Shown: positions 1 through 7,286, counted from the first letter of the stretch. The stretch: 13,260 bases of DNA from an uncultured Prevotella sp. (GCA_946625715.1 CAMOTK010000030.1:1-13260), one strand, 5' to 3'. Notes: generated from the letters alone by a model not told the origin. A program made the numbers and translations.

Positions 1-296
1 AGTTCAGCGAGTACTGCTACACCGAGCAGCAGCGCCAGGCCTTCATCGACAAGTACGTGGCCGGCGACGAGAACGCCACTGCCCTGCACACACAGCGCTA
101 CAAAGGTCTGGGCGAGATGAACCCCGAACAGCTGTGGGAGACGACCATGAACCCCGAGAACCGTCTGCTGAAGCAGGTGACCATCGAGAACGCCGCCGAG
201 GCCGACGAGATTTTCTCCATGCTGATGGGCGACGACGTGGAGCCGCGCCGCGAGTTCATCGAGAAGAACGCTACGTATGCTAATATTGATGCGTAA
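1..296 (+). CDS. gyrB: DNA gyrase subunit B, C-terminal end (partial)
   Basis: This is the last 97 codons of DNA gyrase subunit B, the ATPase subunit that with GyrA introduces negative supercoils in the cytoplasm. The reading frame is open from base 3 and ends at TAA 294-296; the 5' part lies outside the window. The visible residues hold the signature of the C-terminal TOPRIM/tail region: [19 protein letters not shown], then [17 protein letters not shown] and the terminal YANIDA. The last block (FIE-NA-x-x-ANID) is typical of GyrB rather than ParE. The product ends at the usual place, so no truncation is visible at the 3' end. The gene runs into a hairpin, a heptad repeat element and a bidirectional terminator, and converges with the AraC-family gene on the other strand. 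The identity is secure; nothing can be said about its promoter. Confidence 0.97.
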   Translation, partial: FSEYCYTEQQRQAFIDKYVAGDENATALHTQRYKGLGEMNPEQLWETTMNPENRLLKQVTIENAAEADEIFSMLMGDDVEPRREFIEKNATYANIDA

Positions 297-318
297 GGAA
301 CCAGCGAAGGCTGGTTCC
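297..318 (+). other. Perfect hairpin directly after the gyrB stop codon
   Basis: A 9-bp perfect stem (GGAACCAGC pairing with GCTGGTTCC) closes a GAAG loop and begins at the base after the gyrB TAA. There is no T-run after it on either strand, so it is not a textbook intrinsic terminator. It could stabilise the mRNA 3' end or help termination together with the strong terminator 136 bases further on. The structure is seen directly; the role is not established. Confidence 0.6.
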
Positions 319-453
319 AAATGAGAAATGAGAAGTGAGAAATGAGAAATGCAAATGAAGGAATGAAGGGATGCTTTTCGTGGCGTAGTTGCCAGCGGCA
401 TTTCTACATTTCAACATTTTAATTATTCATTACTCATTACTCATTCCTCATTT
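319..453. repeat. Heptad-based imperfect inverted repeat element, 135 bp
   Basis: The left arm (319-346) is four tandem heptads of the type AAATGAG (the third reads AAGTGAG). The right arm (426-453), read on the minus strand, is again four heptads: AAATGAG, GAATGAG, TAATGAG, TAATGAA. The two 28-base arms match at 23 positions and enclose 79 bases with no credible gene. The left side continues in degraded ATGCAAATGAAGG-like units. The layout resembles a small non-coding MITE-like or intergenic repeat between the convergent gyrB and AraC genes. I see no target-site duplication and no transposase, so mobility is only a guess. Confidence 0.65.
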
Positions 454-485
454 AAAAAGGAAGGCGAGAACCGCCTTCCTTTTTT
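454..485. terminator. Bidirectional intrinsic terminator between gyrB and the AraC gene
   Basis: A 13-bp perfect stem (AAAAAGGAAGGCG at 454-466 with its complement at 472-484) and a 5-base loop, AGAAC. On the plus strand the stem ends in six T residues; on the minus strand the A-run gives the matching T-tract. It sits one base beyond the AraC stop codon, so it can end both that transcript and gyrB. Confidence 0.92.
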
Positions 486-486
486 G

Positions 487-1371
487 TTACTCTCTTCCTC
501 GCCGATACTCACTGGGCGAAATGCCGAGGTGCTTGCGGACGTAGGAGCCGAAGTGCGACATGTTGCTAAAGCCCAGCTTGGCCGAAATCTCCTTAATCGA
601 AAGATTGGAGTTGCGCAGATAGAAGCGGATGTCCTCGGTGGTGTACTGAATGACCCACTCCGATGCCGTCTTGTCGCTGTACTTCAGACAGAGCATGGTG
701 AGATACTTCGGCGTGATGGCCAGCTTCGAGGCATACTCGCTGATGGGCTGGCGCTTCACCTCGTTGTTGGAAATGAGTCCCAGAAACTTGTTGAAGATAA
801 CCTTGCCATGCGAGAGTTTCCGGTCCTGATCCTCAATCTTCACGTTCTCGAGCACGTAGCAGAGGTCCTGCAATAGTGCACGCAGCAGGGCCTGAATGAT
901 TTCGTAGGGAGCCTCGTGCGTGTTGTGCTGTATCTTCGAGCGAATGAGCGAGAAATAGAAACCGAATTCTTCAACTTCCACATCCGACACTTTCACCACA
1001 TTAATATGGTCCACATAGACGGCGCGATGCCAAATGTCGATATTGTCAAATAGAAGGCCTTGGATCAGATGATCGGAAAGGCAGAATACTTTGCTAGTGA
1101 AATCAGACGAGGAAATGCTCTTCGTGATAGAGACGTTTGGCGGACAGAAGAGGATGTTTCCTGCATCCACCTTTAGGTTCCGTTCTTTTGTCTCTACCTG
1201 AAGATTACCGTCTACGCACAAGGCAATCAAATTAGTCATAGGCTTTAAGGGATAAAGCTGTGCCAAATCCCTGACATTGTCAAAAACGACAACATCGCCG
1301 GCAGTATAGTCGACCACCAAATGGCTGAAATCGATATACCTTCTTTTCTCGTTTGAGTTCGGATAGACCAT
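487..1371 (-). CDS. AraC-family transcriptional regulator
   Basis: A 294-residue cytoplasmic transcription factor. Residues roughly 20-160 look like the beta-rich cupin-type ligand/dimerisation domain of AraC proteins, including a VDAGNILFCPPN segment typical of the jelly-roll turn. The C-terminal ~100 residues are a double helix-turn-helix: first HTH around ISEYASKLAITPKYLTMLC, second around SIKEISAKLGFSNMSHFGSY, closing with HLGISPSEYRRGRE. Length and order match stand-alone AraC regulators. There is no signal peptide or membrane segment. The start is the ATG at 1371; its leader has no Shine-Dalgarno sequence, and only a poor -7 candidate (GATATTTG, plus-strand bases 1391-1398) is seen. It lies downstream of ptb-buk on the same strand but behind a terminator, so it is probably a separate unit. 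The 5' half is visibly more AT-rich than neighbouring genes. Target and ligand cannot be told; control of ptb-buk is possible but unproven. Confidence 0.9.
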   Translation of the reverse strand: MVYPNSNEKRRYIDFSHLVVDYTAGDVVVFDNVRDLAQLYPLKPMTNLIALCVDGNLQVETKERNLKVDAGNILFCPPNVSITKSISSSDFTSKVFCLSDHLIQGLLFDNIDIWHRAVYVDHINVVKVSDVEVEEFGFYFSLIRSKIQHNTHEAPYEIIQALLRALLQDLCYVLENVKIEDQDRKLSHGKVIFNKFLGLISNNEVKRQPISEYASKLAITPKYLTMLCLKYSDKTASEWVIQYTTEDIRFYLRNSNLSIKEISAKLGFSNMSHFGSYVRKHLGISPSEYRRGRE

Positions 1372-1547
1372 AATCTTATATTTTCGCCTACAAATATCAC
1401 CATTTTTTTCCGAATTGCGGTGTATAAATGAGGATAAATGCTGTTCTCATTGTCTACCCATTCCGATATTCGTTGTTAATTATTCCTTTTTGAACACAAT
1501 CGTAATCAACTCTGCTCTTTCTAATTTAGTTTTTAAGCTGTATAGAC

Positions 1548-1601
1548 AAAAGATAAAGCGGCCAAAGCAGACAATCTGTTCTGCACCTTGGGCGCTTTAT
1601 C
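1548..1601 (-). terminator. Long interrupted hairpin terminator after buk
   Basis: Read on the minus strand, an outer 9-bp stem (GATAAAGCG at 1601-1593, CGCTTTATC at 1560-1552) encloses a 4-bp step (CCAA/TTGG) and a 5-bp step (GCAGA/TCTGC) with an 8-base apical loop. Four T residues (1551-1548) follow. It starts 15 bases past the buk stop codon, which fits termination of the ptb-buk transcript before the AraC gene. The remaining bases between 1372 and 1547 hold only the AraC leader and no further gene that I can support. Confidence 0.75.
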
Positions 1602-1615
1602 CTTACAATCTGAAA

Positions 1616-2686
1616 CTATTCGTACATTTTCGCCTCGCGCTCGCCACGCAACACAGCCAGTGCGTTGAGCGCCAAGGCCTGCATCTCGTCCTCGCCCGGA
1701 TAGACGTGGATGGGGGCAATCCAAGAGAGTCGTTCGCGCAGACGGCTGACCACATATTCGCTGCGGGCCAGTCCGCCTGTGAGGATGATGGCGTCGACGT
1801 GCCCACAGAGCACGGCCCCCAGTCCGGCAAGGTTCTTGGCCACGTGGTAGAGCATGGCGTTGTAGACCAGCTCGGCCTTTTTGTCGCCGGCGGCAATGCG
1901 CTGCTCCACTTCCAGTGCGCTGTTGGTGCCCAGGTGGGCGTTGAGTCCGGCCTTGCCGGCAATGCGCTTCAGGAGTTCCTTCTCGGTGTACTTCCCGCTG
2001 TAGCACAGGCGGATAAGGTCGACGGCAGGCAGACTGCCGGCACGCTCGGGCGAGAAGGGGCCTTCGCCGTCGAGCGCATTGTTAGCATCGACGGCACGCC
2101 CGTGGTCGTGGGCTGCCACAGAGATGCCTCCGCCGAGGTGGCACATGATGAGGTTCAGGTCCTCGTAGCGCGTGCCGTGCTCCTTGGCAAAGCGTCGGGC
2201 GATGGCCTTCTGGTTCAGCGCATGCCAGATGCAGATGCGGTTCATGAGCGGCGAACCGGAGATGCGTGCATAGTCGTTCATCTCGTCGACCACCCCCGGG
2301 TCGGCAATGAAGGCGCGACAACCGGGAATCTCCTGAGCGATGTCGTGTGCAATGAGACAGCCCAGATTGCAGACGTGGTTGTGCATGACGATGCCGTTCT
2401 TCGTGTCGGAAATCATGAGGTCGTTGATTTCGTAGGTGCCGCCGGCAATAGGCTTCACCAGTCCGCCTCGTCCGATGACGGCATCGAAGTCGAGTGGAAT
2501 ATTCTGTTTGTGCAGCTCCTCGATGACCAGTCGCTTGCGGTATTCGTGCTGTGCGATGGCATCTTCGAACTGTGCCAGCTCTTCGTTAGAGTGTGGTATG
2601 CTGCGTATGAGCATAGGCTCCTCGTCGTGCACGACGGCCATCTTGGTAGACGTGGAGCCAGGATTGATGACAAGTATCTTTTTCAT
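1616..2686 (-). CDS. buk: Butyrate kinase (short/branched-chain fatty acid kinase)
   Basis: A 356-residue cytoplasmic member of the acetate/butyrate kinase family. It transfers the phosphate of butyryl or branched acyl phosphate to ADP, releasing free acid and making ATP. Visible signatures are the N-terminal phosphate loop INPGSTSTK (residues 7-15), the ATP-site HLGGGISVAAH (from residue 183), the butyrate-kinase block EGPFSPERAG (208-217) and a C-terminal ILTGGLARSE segment. The length suits butyrate kinase (about 355) rather than acetate kinase (about 400). The ATG at 2686 follows the ptb stop by only 14 bases with no promoter or Shine-Dalgarno sequence between, so the two genes form one operon, probably translationally coupled. 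The gene ends at TAG 1616-1618, followed by a hairpin terminator. In Bacteroidales this pair is usually linked to isobutyrate/isovalerate formation from amino acids; that substrate assignment is inference. Confidence 0.95.
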   Translation of the reverse strand: MKKILVINPGSTSTKMAVVHDEEPMLIRSIPHSNEELAQFEDAIAQHEYRKRLVIEELHKQNIPLDFDAVIGRGGLVKPIAGGTYEINDLMISDTKNGIVMHNHVCNLGCLIAHDIAQEIPGCRAFIADPGVVDEMNDYARISGSPLMNRICIWHALNQKAIARRFAKEHGTRYEDLNLIMCHLGGGISVAAHDHGRAVDANNALDGEGPFSPERAGSLPAVDLIRLCYSGKYTEKELLKRIAGKAGLNAHLGTNSALEVEQRIAAGDKKAELVYNAMLYHVAKNLAGLGAVLCGHVDAIILTGGLARSEYVVSRLRERLSWIAPIHVYPGEDEMQALALNALAVLRGEREAKMYE

Positions 2687-2700
2687 ATCAAAACGAATCG

Positions 2701-3537
2701 TTAAATCGCTGCCAACGCCAGTGAGTAGTACTTCGACTCAGGACTGTCGGCGCGACTGCTCATCACCACCGGCGCCGTGACACCCTGCAGCACGCCGGCC
2801 GTCTTGGCATAGCCAAAGAGGGTGATGGTCTTATAGAACACGTTGCCGGCCACGATGTCGGGGAAGATGAGGGCGTCGGCCTGTCCGTTGATAATCGACT
2901 TGATGCCCTTCTCGCGCAGGCTCACCTGGTCGAGCGACGTCTTCAGGTCGAGCGGACCGTCGATGATGCAGCGTCCGAACTTGCCCGTCTGTGCCTCAGC
3001 AATGATTTCCATGTAGTCCTTGGTGTAGGGGAACGTCTTTTCGCTCACCTTCTCCGTGCAGTGTATGAGCGAGATGCGCGGCTCCTCGATGCCCAGCGCG
3101 TGGCATACGTAGGTCATGTAGCTCACCTGCTGGCGGCGCTGCTCGGGCGTAGGCACGGGAATGACGGCGGCATCGGTGAAGAACAATATTTTCTCGTAGC
3201 GCGGAATCTCGGCCATGGCCACGTGGGTCAGCACATGCCCCGGGCGCAGGATGCCATGCTCCTTGTTCAGGATGGCGCGCAGCACATTGTCGGTGTTGAT
3301 GAGACCCTTCATGAGGATGTCGGCCTCGCCGTTTTTCACCAGTGCCACGGCGCGGCGTGCGCACTCGTCCTTGTCGTCGCCGTCCACGTAGATAGGTTCA
3401 ATAAAGCCCATCTCCTTGCCTTTCTCCACGGCATAGCGCGTAGAGGCATCGTTAGGACACACCACTGCCACTCTCTTGCGGTCGCCTCGCTGCTGCAGGA
3501 AGGCCACCATGTCGTTCAAAGTCTTTAATGGTTCCAT
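2701..3537 (-). CDS. ptb: Phosphate butyryltransferase (phosphotransbutyrylase)
   Basis: A 278-residue cytoplasmic enzyme of the PTA/PTB family that exchanges CoA for phosphate on butyryl-CoA or related short and branched acyl-CoAs, supplying acyl phosphate to Buk. Evidence is the family core DGPLDLKTSLD (from residue 193), FPDIVAGNVFYKTI with the conserved AGN (230-232) and Lys, and the C-terminal SSRADSPESKYYSLALA, which matches the substrate-site S-R-x-D of the family. The length fits Ptb (about 300) rather than the longer phosphate acetyltransferases. It is first in the ptb-buk operon. The start at ATG 3537 is supported by a good -7 box (TATCTTTG, 3560-3567) only 22 bases upstream. Together the genes conserve the thioester energy of acyl-CoA as ATP. 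Nothing looks truncated or shifted. Confidence 0.94.
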   Translation of the reverse strand: MEPLKTLNDMVAFLQQRGDRKRVAVVCPNDASTRYAVEKGKEMGFIEPIYVDGDDKDECARRAVALVKNGEADILMKGLINTDNVLRAILNKEHGILRPGHVLTHVAMAEIPRYEKILFFTDAAVIPVPTPEQRRQQVSYMTYVCHALGIEEPRISLIHCTEKVSEKTFPYTKDYMEIIAEAQTGKFGRCIIDGPLDLKTSLDQVSLREKGIKSIINGQADALIFPDIVAGNVFYKTITLFGYAKTAGVLQGVTAPVVMSSRADSPESKYYSLALAAI

Positions 3538-3559
3538 AGGTTAGATTCTTAGTTGTCGG

Positions 3560-3567
3560 CAAAGATA
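3560..3567 (-). promoter_or_regulatory. Promoter -7 box of ptb-buk
   Basis: On the minus strand TATCTTTG matches the Bacteroidetes -7 consensus TAnnTTTG exactly, 22 bases before the ptb start. Only a weak -33 candidate (TGTG, plus-strand bases 3589-3592, spacer 21) is present. The leader would be very short and lacks a Shine-Dalgarno sequence. Confidence 0.7.
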
Positions 3568-3628
3568 CAAAACTTTTTTTAATTTCTGCACATTTAGGCC
3601 AAAAAGATTTTCAGATGGATATAATTTA

Positions 3629-3664
3629 AAGATGGCGACCGTCCCATCAGACAGCCGCCATCTT
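3629..3664 (-). terminator. Hairpin terminator after the pectinesterase gene
   Basis: A 9-bp stem AAGATGGCG (3629-3637) with CGCCATCTT (3656-3664) and an 18-base loop that can form a further 3-bp step (GTC/GAC). It begins 14 bases beyond the pectinesterase stop on the minus strand and is followed by TAAATTATAT, an imperfect T-tract. It is likely a terminator, though a weak one by sequence. Confidence 0.65.
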
Positions 3665-3678
3665 CAAAAAAAGTATGT

Positions 3679-6600
3679 TTACTTTATGACGACCTTGCGC
3701 CCATTGACAATCACAATACCCTTGTGGTTGCGGCTGATGCGCTGACCGTTCAGGTTGTAGTATTTGCCAGCAACCAATAGTCCCTCATCATTAACCATTG
3801 TAATACCAGTTGCATTGCCTACTCTGACTGCTTTGGATGCGGCACCCATGCCACCATTCATGTTGGCAGCACACACGGTGTACTCACCGTTTTCTGCAGC
3901 CTGATAGCTGGTGCCGGTCTGGTTGGTCAGATAATTACCATCCTTGAAGATGACATAGCAACGGGCATCGTCATTAGCTGCCCACGACAGCGTTTGGCCG
4001 CTGACGCTCACTACGGGTGCGCTGAGCACGACACACTCCTCGGTGGGCAGCCACGAGTCGGTGCCGCCCAGCACGTTCTCCACCGTAAACTTAGCCGCCT
4101 GCTCGTCCGTCAGCACCGGGGTGTAAGAATTAGTAGAGGTAGGCGAGTTACCACGCACGCTAAGGTCGATAGCCTGGCCGTTGACATTCAGTGAGTTGTA
4201 TTCATAGAAATGGGTTTCGAGCTTACCCATTGAGGTCCAGCCGTTGTTGCTGGGCAACACGTTCATGCGTGTGTTCAGATAGTAGCAGCGCGGAGTGTCC
4301 TGCCAGGGACGGCCTAAATTCCATGAGCCATCAGTTACCTGCTTGGCGCCATCCATAGCCTTGACTGTGCACTGCTGGAAAACGTAGCCCCACTTCAGGG
4401 CGGCACTTGTTGAAGGCGCAGCAATCACGTTACCGTTCCTGTCTTCCAGCACAAGGTCGGTCTGCCAATAGAAGTTGTCGCCACCGCCGCAGATGAAGTC
4501 GACGGTTCCGTGAATCTCACACTGGTCGAAGTAAGCACGATGCCCCGTCACTTGTGTATCCTGATTGGAGAGCATGCGCACGTTCTTCATCACCGTCTTG
4601 TCGCCTCCATAGATGGCCACGGCCACACCGCCTTTCTCTTCCTGTCCGTAGTTTTTGTCGTTGCGCACGGTGAGGTCTTGCAGATAGAAGCCAGTACGGT
4701 CACGCAGGTTCAGGATAGGGTTAGAAATGCCGTCGCGGTTGCCATGCAGCACCACACCATCGCGGCTCTCGCCGATGAGACTCACGTTATAGGCACTGAT
4801 ACGCTGCTCCACGGCACCGAAATCGTAGTCGCCATTCTTGATAAAGATGGTTTTGCGAGCAGCCGCAGCACTGGTGTTCGAAGCATTAACGGCAGCCACG
4901 GCTGCTGAGAACTCCGCTGCATTAGACACCACGTAGTCGTAGACGGCCTTTTCCACCACAGGCTTGGCGCTGGTATTGACAGCAATATCGATGGCCTCGG
5001 TGTTGCTGTTGCCGTAGGTATCCTTGGCAGCACCGACGGCAATGGCCAGTGTATAGTTCGTTGAATAGTCAAGGTTCCACACAGGGAAGTAGAGTGTGGC
5101 ACTGCCGCCCTCTGCCGTCACTGTTCCGCCGTTGATGGTGGCTGTGGTTGAGGTCATCTCACGATCGAAGGTCAGTGCCACCACGGCGTGGTTGTTCACT
5201 ACAGTCACCTGCTGGTCAGTCAGCACAGGTGCCGTGGTGATGGCCTGCTTCTCGATGGTCAGCTCAAACCAACCCGTAGGCTGCGAGCCGCCCTCCAGTC
5301 TGAACACGATGTCCTTGCCAGCCTGATGGCCTTCCAGATTGACAATCATATCATACTTCTCACCATTCACGAAGTTGTGTTTGTAGGGAATATAGGCGGC
5401 GGTCATGCCCTCGCTGGTCAGCGTGCCGAACGTGCCGGGGGCATAGTTGTCGCTGAACTCACGTATGATGAACTGCTTCACCACGATGTCGCTGGGCATG
5501 GTGAGTGTCAGCGTAGCATCCTTCTTCATCTTAAAGCCACTGTTGTTCCAGCCGTCACCAATGGGTGACAGTGTGTAGAGACCGTTGCTCCATATATTGT
5601 TAGTTTTGTCATTGCCCTCGCCGGTGTACTTCAGCTGTACGGTTTCATCTCCTTCTACCTTATTATATATATTGAGTCCGTTGAGGGTCAGCGAGTAGTC
5701 CTTGGTCTTACTGGCCATCTCGGCGTGCAGGGCGTAGGTCACTGTTGTACCATTGACTGTTGGCGTGCCGGTTATCGTGCTGCCGTCTACTACCGTGGCT
5801 TTCACCACGGGCACGGCGGTAAACACGTTGCTGAAGGTGGCGGCCAGATTGCTGTTCAGTTCCTCGACGATGTCGGTGGCAATGCCGTCGATGGTCACGC
5901 CGAGCAGAGAGATTTCACCGATGCGGAAGAGCTTCAGCGTGTAGGTCGTCTTGGCCGACATGGCGCCCTCTTCGGGTGTGAGCGTCAACGTGACCACGGT
6001 GTTGGTGCCTGGTGCAGGAGAGTCTATCGTATAGGTGGCATCGCCATTGTCTGTGACGGTCACAGGGTTGCCGGAAGCATCGGTGGCAGTAGCACTGACA
6101 TTGCCAGCAGTCTTCACGATACTGAAGGTCAGTTTGTTGGCAGTTTCTGCGGGCAACTGGCAGTACCAGTCGCTGTCGTCGCCGGCAGTAACCGTCTGTC
6201 CGTCGATGGTCAAACTGGAGATGCGTGCGAAATGGTCGGCCACGCGCGTCATGGTGAAACTCTTGTAGTTCAGCAGGAAGCTGCTTGAAGTGGCAAAGTT
6301 CATGGTCAGGCTCTTCTGTCCTGTTGACAACTCGCCCTCAACGACCACGTCAACGTTCTCGTAGTTGGCAGCATTCACCATCGTCCATACGCCCTGCGCC
6401 TCGGTGACGCCCGTCTCAACGTCAGTAACGGTGGTAGTGATGGTGCCATCGCCATATCGTGTCATAGGAATGGTCATCTTGTAGACGCCAGCCTCAGTCA
6501 CACGGATGTCGTATTTGGCCGATGTATTGTTGCTGACCCAGCCGACGTTGTCATTATTGTTTTCCAAGCGGGCACCCACGTAGCTGCCCGACGCAATGTC

Positions 6601-7110
6601 GACGACACCAGGAACGGTGGGCACACCATCGGAGGTGAGCAGCGCCAGACCGCCATAGTTGCCGGCATAGCTGCCCGTGGTGCTCTCCACCTTCATGGTA
6701 AGAGTCAGCGAGCCAGTGGGTACATTATTGAACCATGCGCCATGCTTCTCGGCAGGTGTCCATGAGCCAGTATTTGAAATATTGAATGACTTCTGCTGCG
6801 TATAGCTTCCGCCATCGGTCAACGTCCAACTGACGGTGGCCGTCAGTCCGTTGGCTCCCGAAAGGAAGGTGAGGTAGTAGTCTTGCTGAGTGTCGTTAGA
6901 CAGCGTGAACGTGGCCGTTGAGCCGTTGCGCGTTGAACCGATGTTGGCACCGCCGTTCTCTGTTTTGCAGTTGGTGAGCGTGGCGTCGTTCCAACTGATG
7001 TTCTGGCCGCTGGTGGTCGGTATGTTGACCGTAGCAGCCTGCACCATCTTCATGCTTCCTACCATGAGGAGCAGAAGTAGTAGTGTTTTGTAAAAGGTGT
7101 TAGTTTTCAT
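3679..7110 (-). CDS. Secreted multidomain pectinesterase (CE8)
   Basis: A 1143-residue exported enzyme whose catalytic domain removes methyl groups from homogalacturonan. Residues 1-25 are a signal peptide (six leucines, cleavage after VQA). Residues 26-165 and about 170-290 look like jelly-roll, carbohydrate-binding-like modules; 290-480 are Ig-like beta repeats; 480-625 is another beta-sandwich; 625-720 is Ig-like. The CE8 right-handed beta-helix spans about 724-1025, with NQDT (catalytic Asp851), GTVDFICGGG (Asp871) and LGRPW (Arg934, Trp936). The Gln of the usual QAVAL motif appears to be Val829. A fibronectin-like segment (about 1030-1097) and a C-terminal tail with GKYYNLNGQRI and GIVIVNGRKVVIK follow, as in many Prevotella secreted proteins and resembling a type IX sorting tail. 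Family CE8 enzymes are often about 300 residues, so the N-terminal 700 residues are an unusually large extension. It diverges from the GH3 gene. CE8 identity is firm; the accessory folds are tentative. Confidence 0.92.
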   Translation of the reverse strand: MKTNTFYKTLLLLLLMVGSMKMVQAATVNIPTTSGQNISWNDATLTNCKTENGGANIGSTRNGSTATFTLSNDTQQDYYLTFLSGANGLTATVSWTLTDGGSYTQQKSFNISNTGSWTPAEKHGAWFNNVPTGSLTLTMKVESTTGSYAGNYGGLALLTSDGVPTVPGVVDIASGSYVGARLENNNDNVGWVSNNTSAKYDIRVTEAGVYKMTIPMTRYGDGTITTTVTDVETGVTEAQGVWTMVNAANYENVDVVVEGELSTGQKSLTMNFATSSSFLLNYKSFTMTRVADHFARISSLTIDGQTVTAGDDSDWYCQLPAETANKLTFSIVKTAGNVSATATDASGNPVTVTDNGDATYTIDSPAPGTNTVVTLTLTPEEGAMSAKTTYTLKLFRIGEISLLGVTIDGIATDIVEELNSNLAATFSNVFTAVPVVKATVVDGSTITGTPTVNGTTVTYALHAEMASKTKDYSLTLNGLNIYNKVEGDETVQLKYTGEGNDKTNNIWSNGLYTLSPIGDGWNNSGFKMKKDATLTLTMPSDIVVKQFIIREFSDNYAPGTFGTLTSEGMTAAYIPYKHNFVNGEKYDMIVNLEGHQAGKDIVFRLEGGSQPTGWFELTIEKQAITTAPVLTDQQVTVVNNHAVVALTFDREMTSTTATINGGTVTAEGGSATLYFPVWNLDYSTNYTLAIAVGAAKDTYGNSNTEAIDIAVNTSAKPVVEKAVYDYVVSNAAEFSAAVAAVNASNTSAAAARKTIFIKNGDYDFGAVEQRISAYNVSLIGESRDGVVLHGNRDGISNPILNLRDRTGFYLQDLTVRNDKNYGQEEKGGVAVAIYGGDKTVMKNVRMLSNQDTQVTGHRAYFDQCEIHGTVDFICGGGDNFYWQTDLVLEDRNGNVIAAPSTSAALKWGYVFQQCTVKAMDGAKQVTDGSWNLGRPWQDTPRCYYLNTRMNVLPSNNGWTSMGKLETHFYEYNSLNVNGQAIDLSVRGNSPTSTNSYTPVLTDEQAAKFTVENVLGGTDSWLPTEECVVLSAPVVSVSGQTLSWAANDDARCYVIFKDGNYLTNQTGTSYQAAENGEYTVCAANMNGGMGAASKAVRVGNATGITMVNDEGLLVAGKYYNLNGQRISRNHKGIVIVNGRKVVIK

Positions 7111-7151
7111 TGTTTTTGAGTTTGATGATTAATGGTTGTTGTTTCTGGCTG

Positions 7152-7159
7152 CAAAGATA
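7152..7159 (-). promoter_or_regulatory. Promoter -7 box of the pectinesterase gene
   Basis: The minus-strand TATCTTTG is an exact TAnnTTTG match 41 bases before the pectinesterase ATG. No TTTG -33 box is found at normal spacing. That position is instead occupied by a TTTTACACCTC motif, which may indicate dependence on an activator (inference). Confidence 0.7.
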
Positions 7160-7177
7160 GGTATTACTATAATCATG

Positions 7178-7261
7178 GAGGTGTAAAATGTGGTCGGAAT
7201 AGGAGTAGAAACGGGCGTTGCGCCGAGAAATCCCCCTTTTGCGACAATGTTTCACCCCTTT
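7178..7261. promoter_or_regulatory. Candidate regulator-binding region between divergent promoters
   Basis: Two related 11-mers face outward. TTTTACACCTC lies on the minus strand (7188-7178), 18 bases before the pectinesterase -7 box. TGTTTCACCCC lies on the plus strand (7248-7258), 20 bases before the GH3 -7 box. They agree at 8 of 11 positions and sit where -33 boxes would be expected. On the GH3 side CCCCTTT also occurs twice in direct orientation, at 7233-7239 and 7255-7261, exactly 22 bases apart, a spacing suited to AraC-type proteins. This is pattern matching on one region, so it is a hypothesis rather than an established operator. Confidence 0.4.
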
Positions 7262-7278
7262 GGTTATGGTTGTCTGAG

Positions 7279-7286
7279 TACCTTTG
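7279..7286 (+). promoter_or_regulatory. Promoter -7 box of the GH3 gene
   Basis: TACCTTTG matches the Bacteroidetes -7 consensus 40 bases before the GH3 ATG at 7327. A TTTG at 7259-7262 has a spacer of 16, slightly short for a normal -33 box. The box supports the start at 7327 over the in-frame ATG at 7132, which lies upstream of the promoter. Confidence 0.65.

Noticed and set aside
319..453. CRISPR array
   Set aside because: The repeat units are only 7 bases, contiguous without spacers, and partly inverted; no cas genes are present.
1616..2686. Acetate kinase
   Set aside because: The length of 356 and the GPFSPERAG block match butyrate kinase; its partner is of Ptb rather than Pta type.
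1415..2704. Long plus-strand open frame (429 codons) antisense to buk
   Set aside because: It mirrors the codon structure of buk, whose protein is clearly conserved. The translation has no recognisable domain and results from high G+C at third positions.
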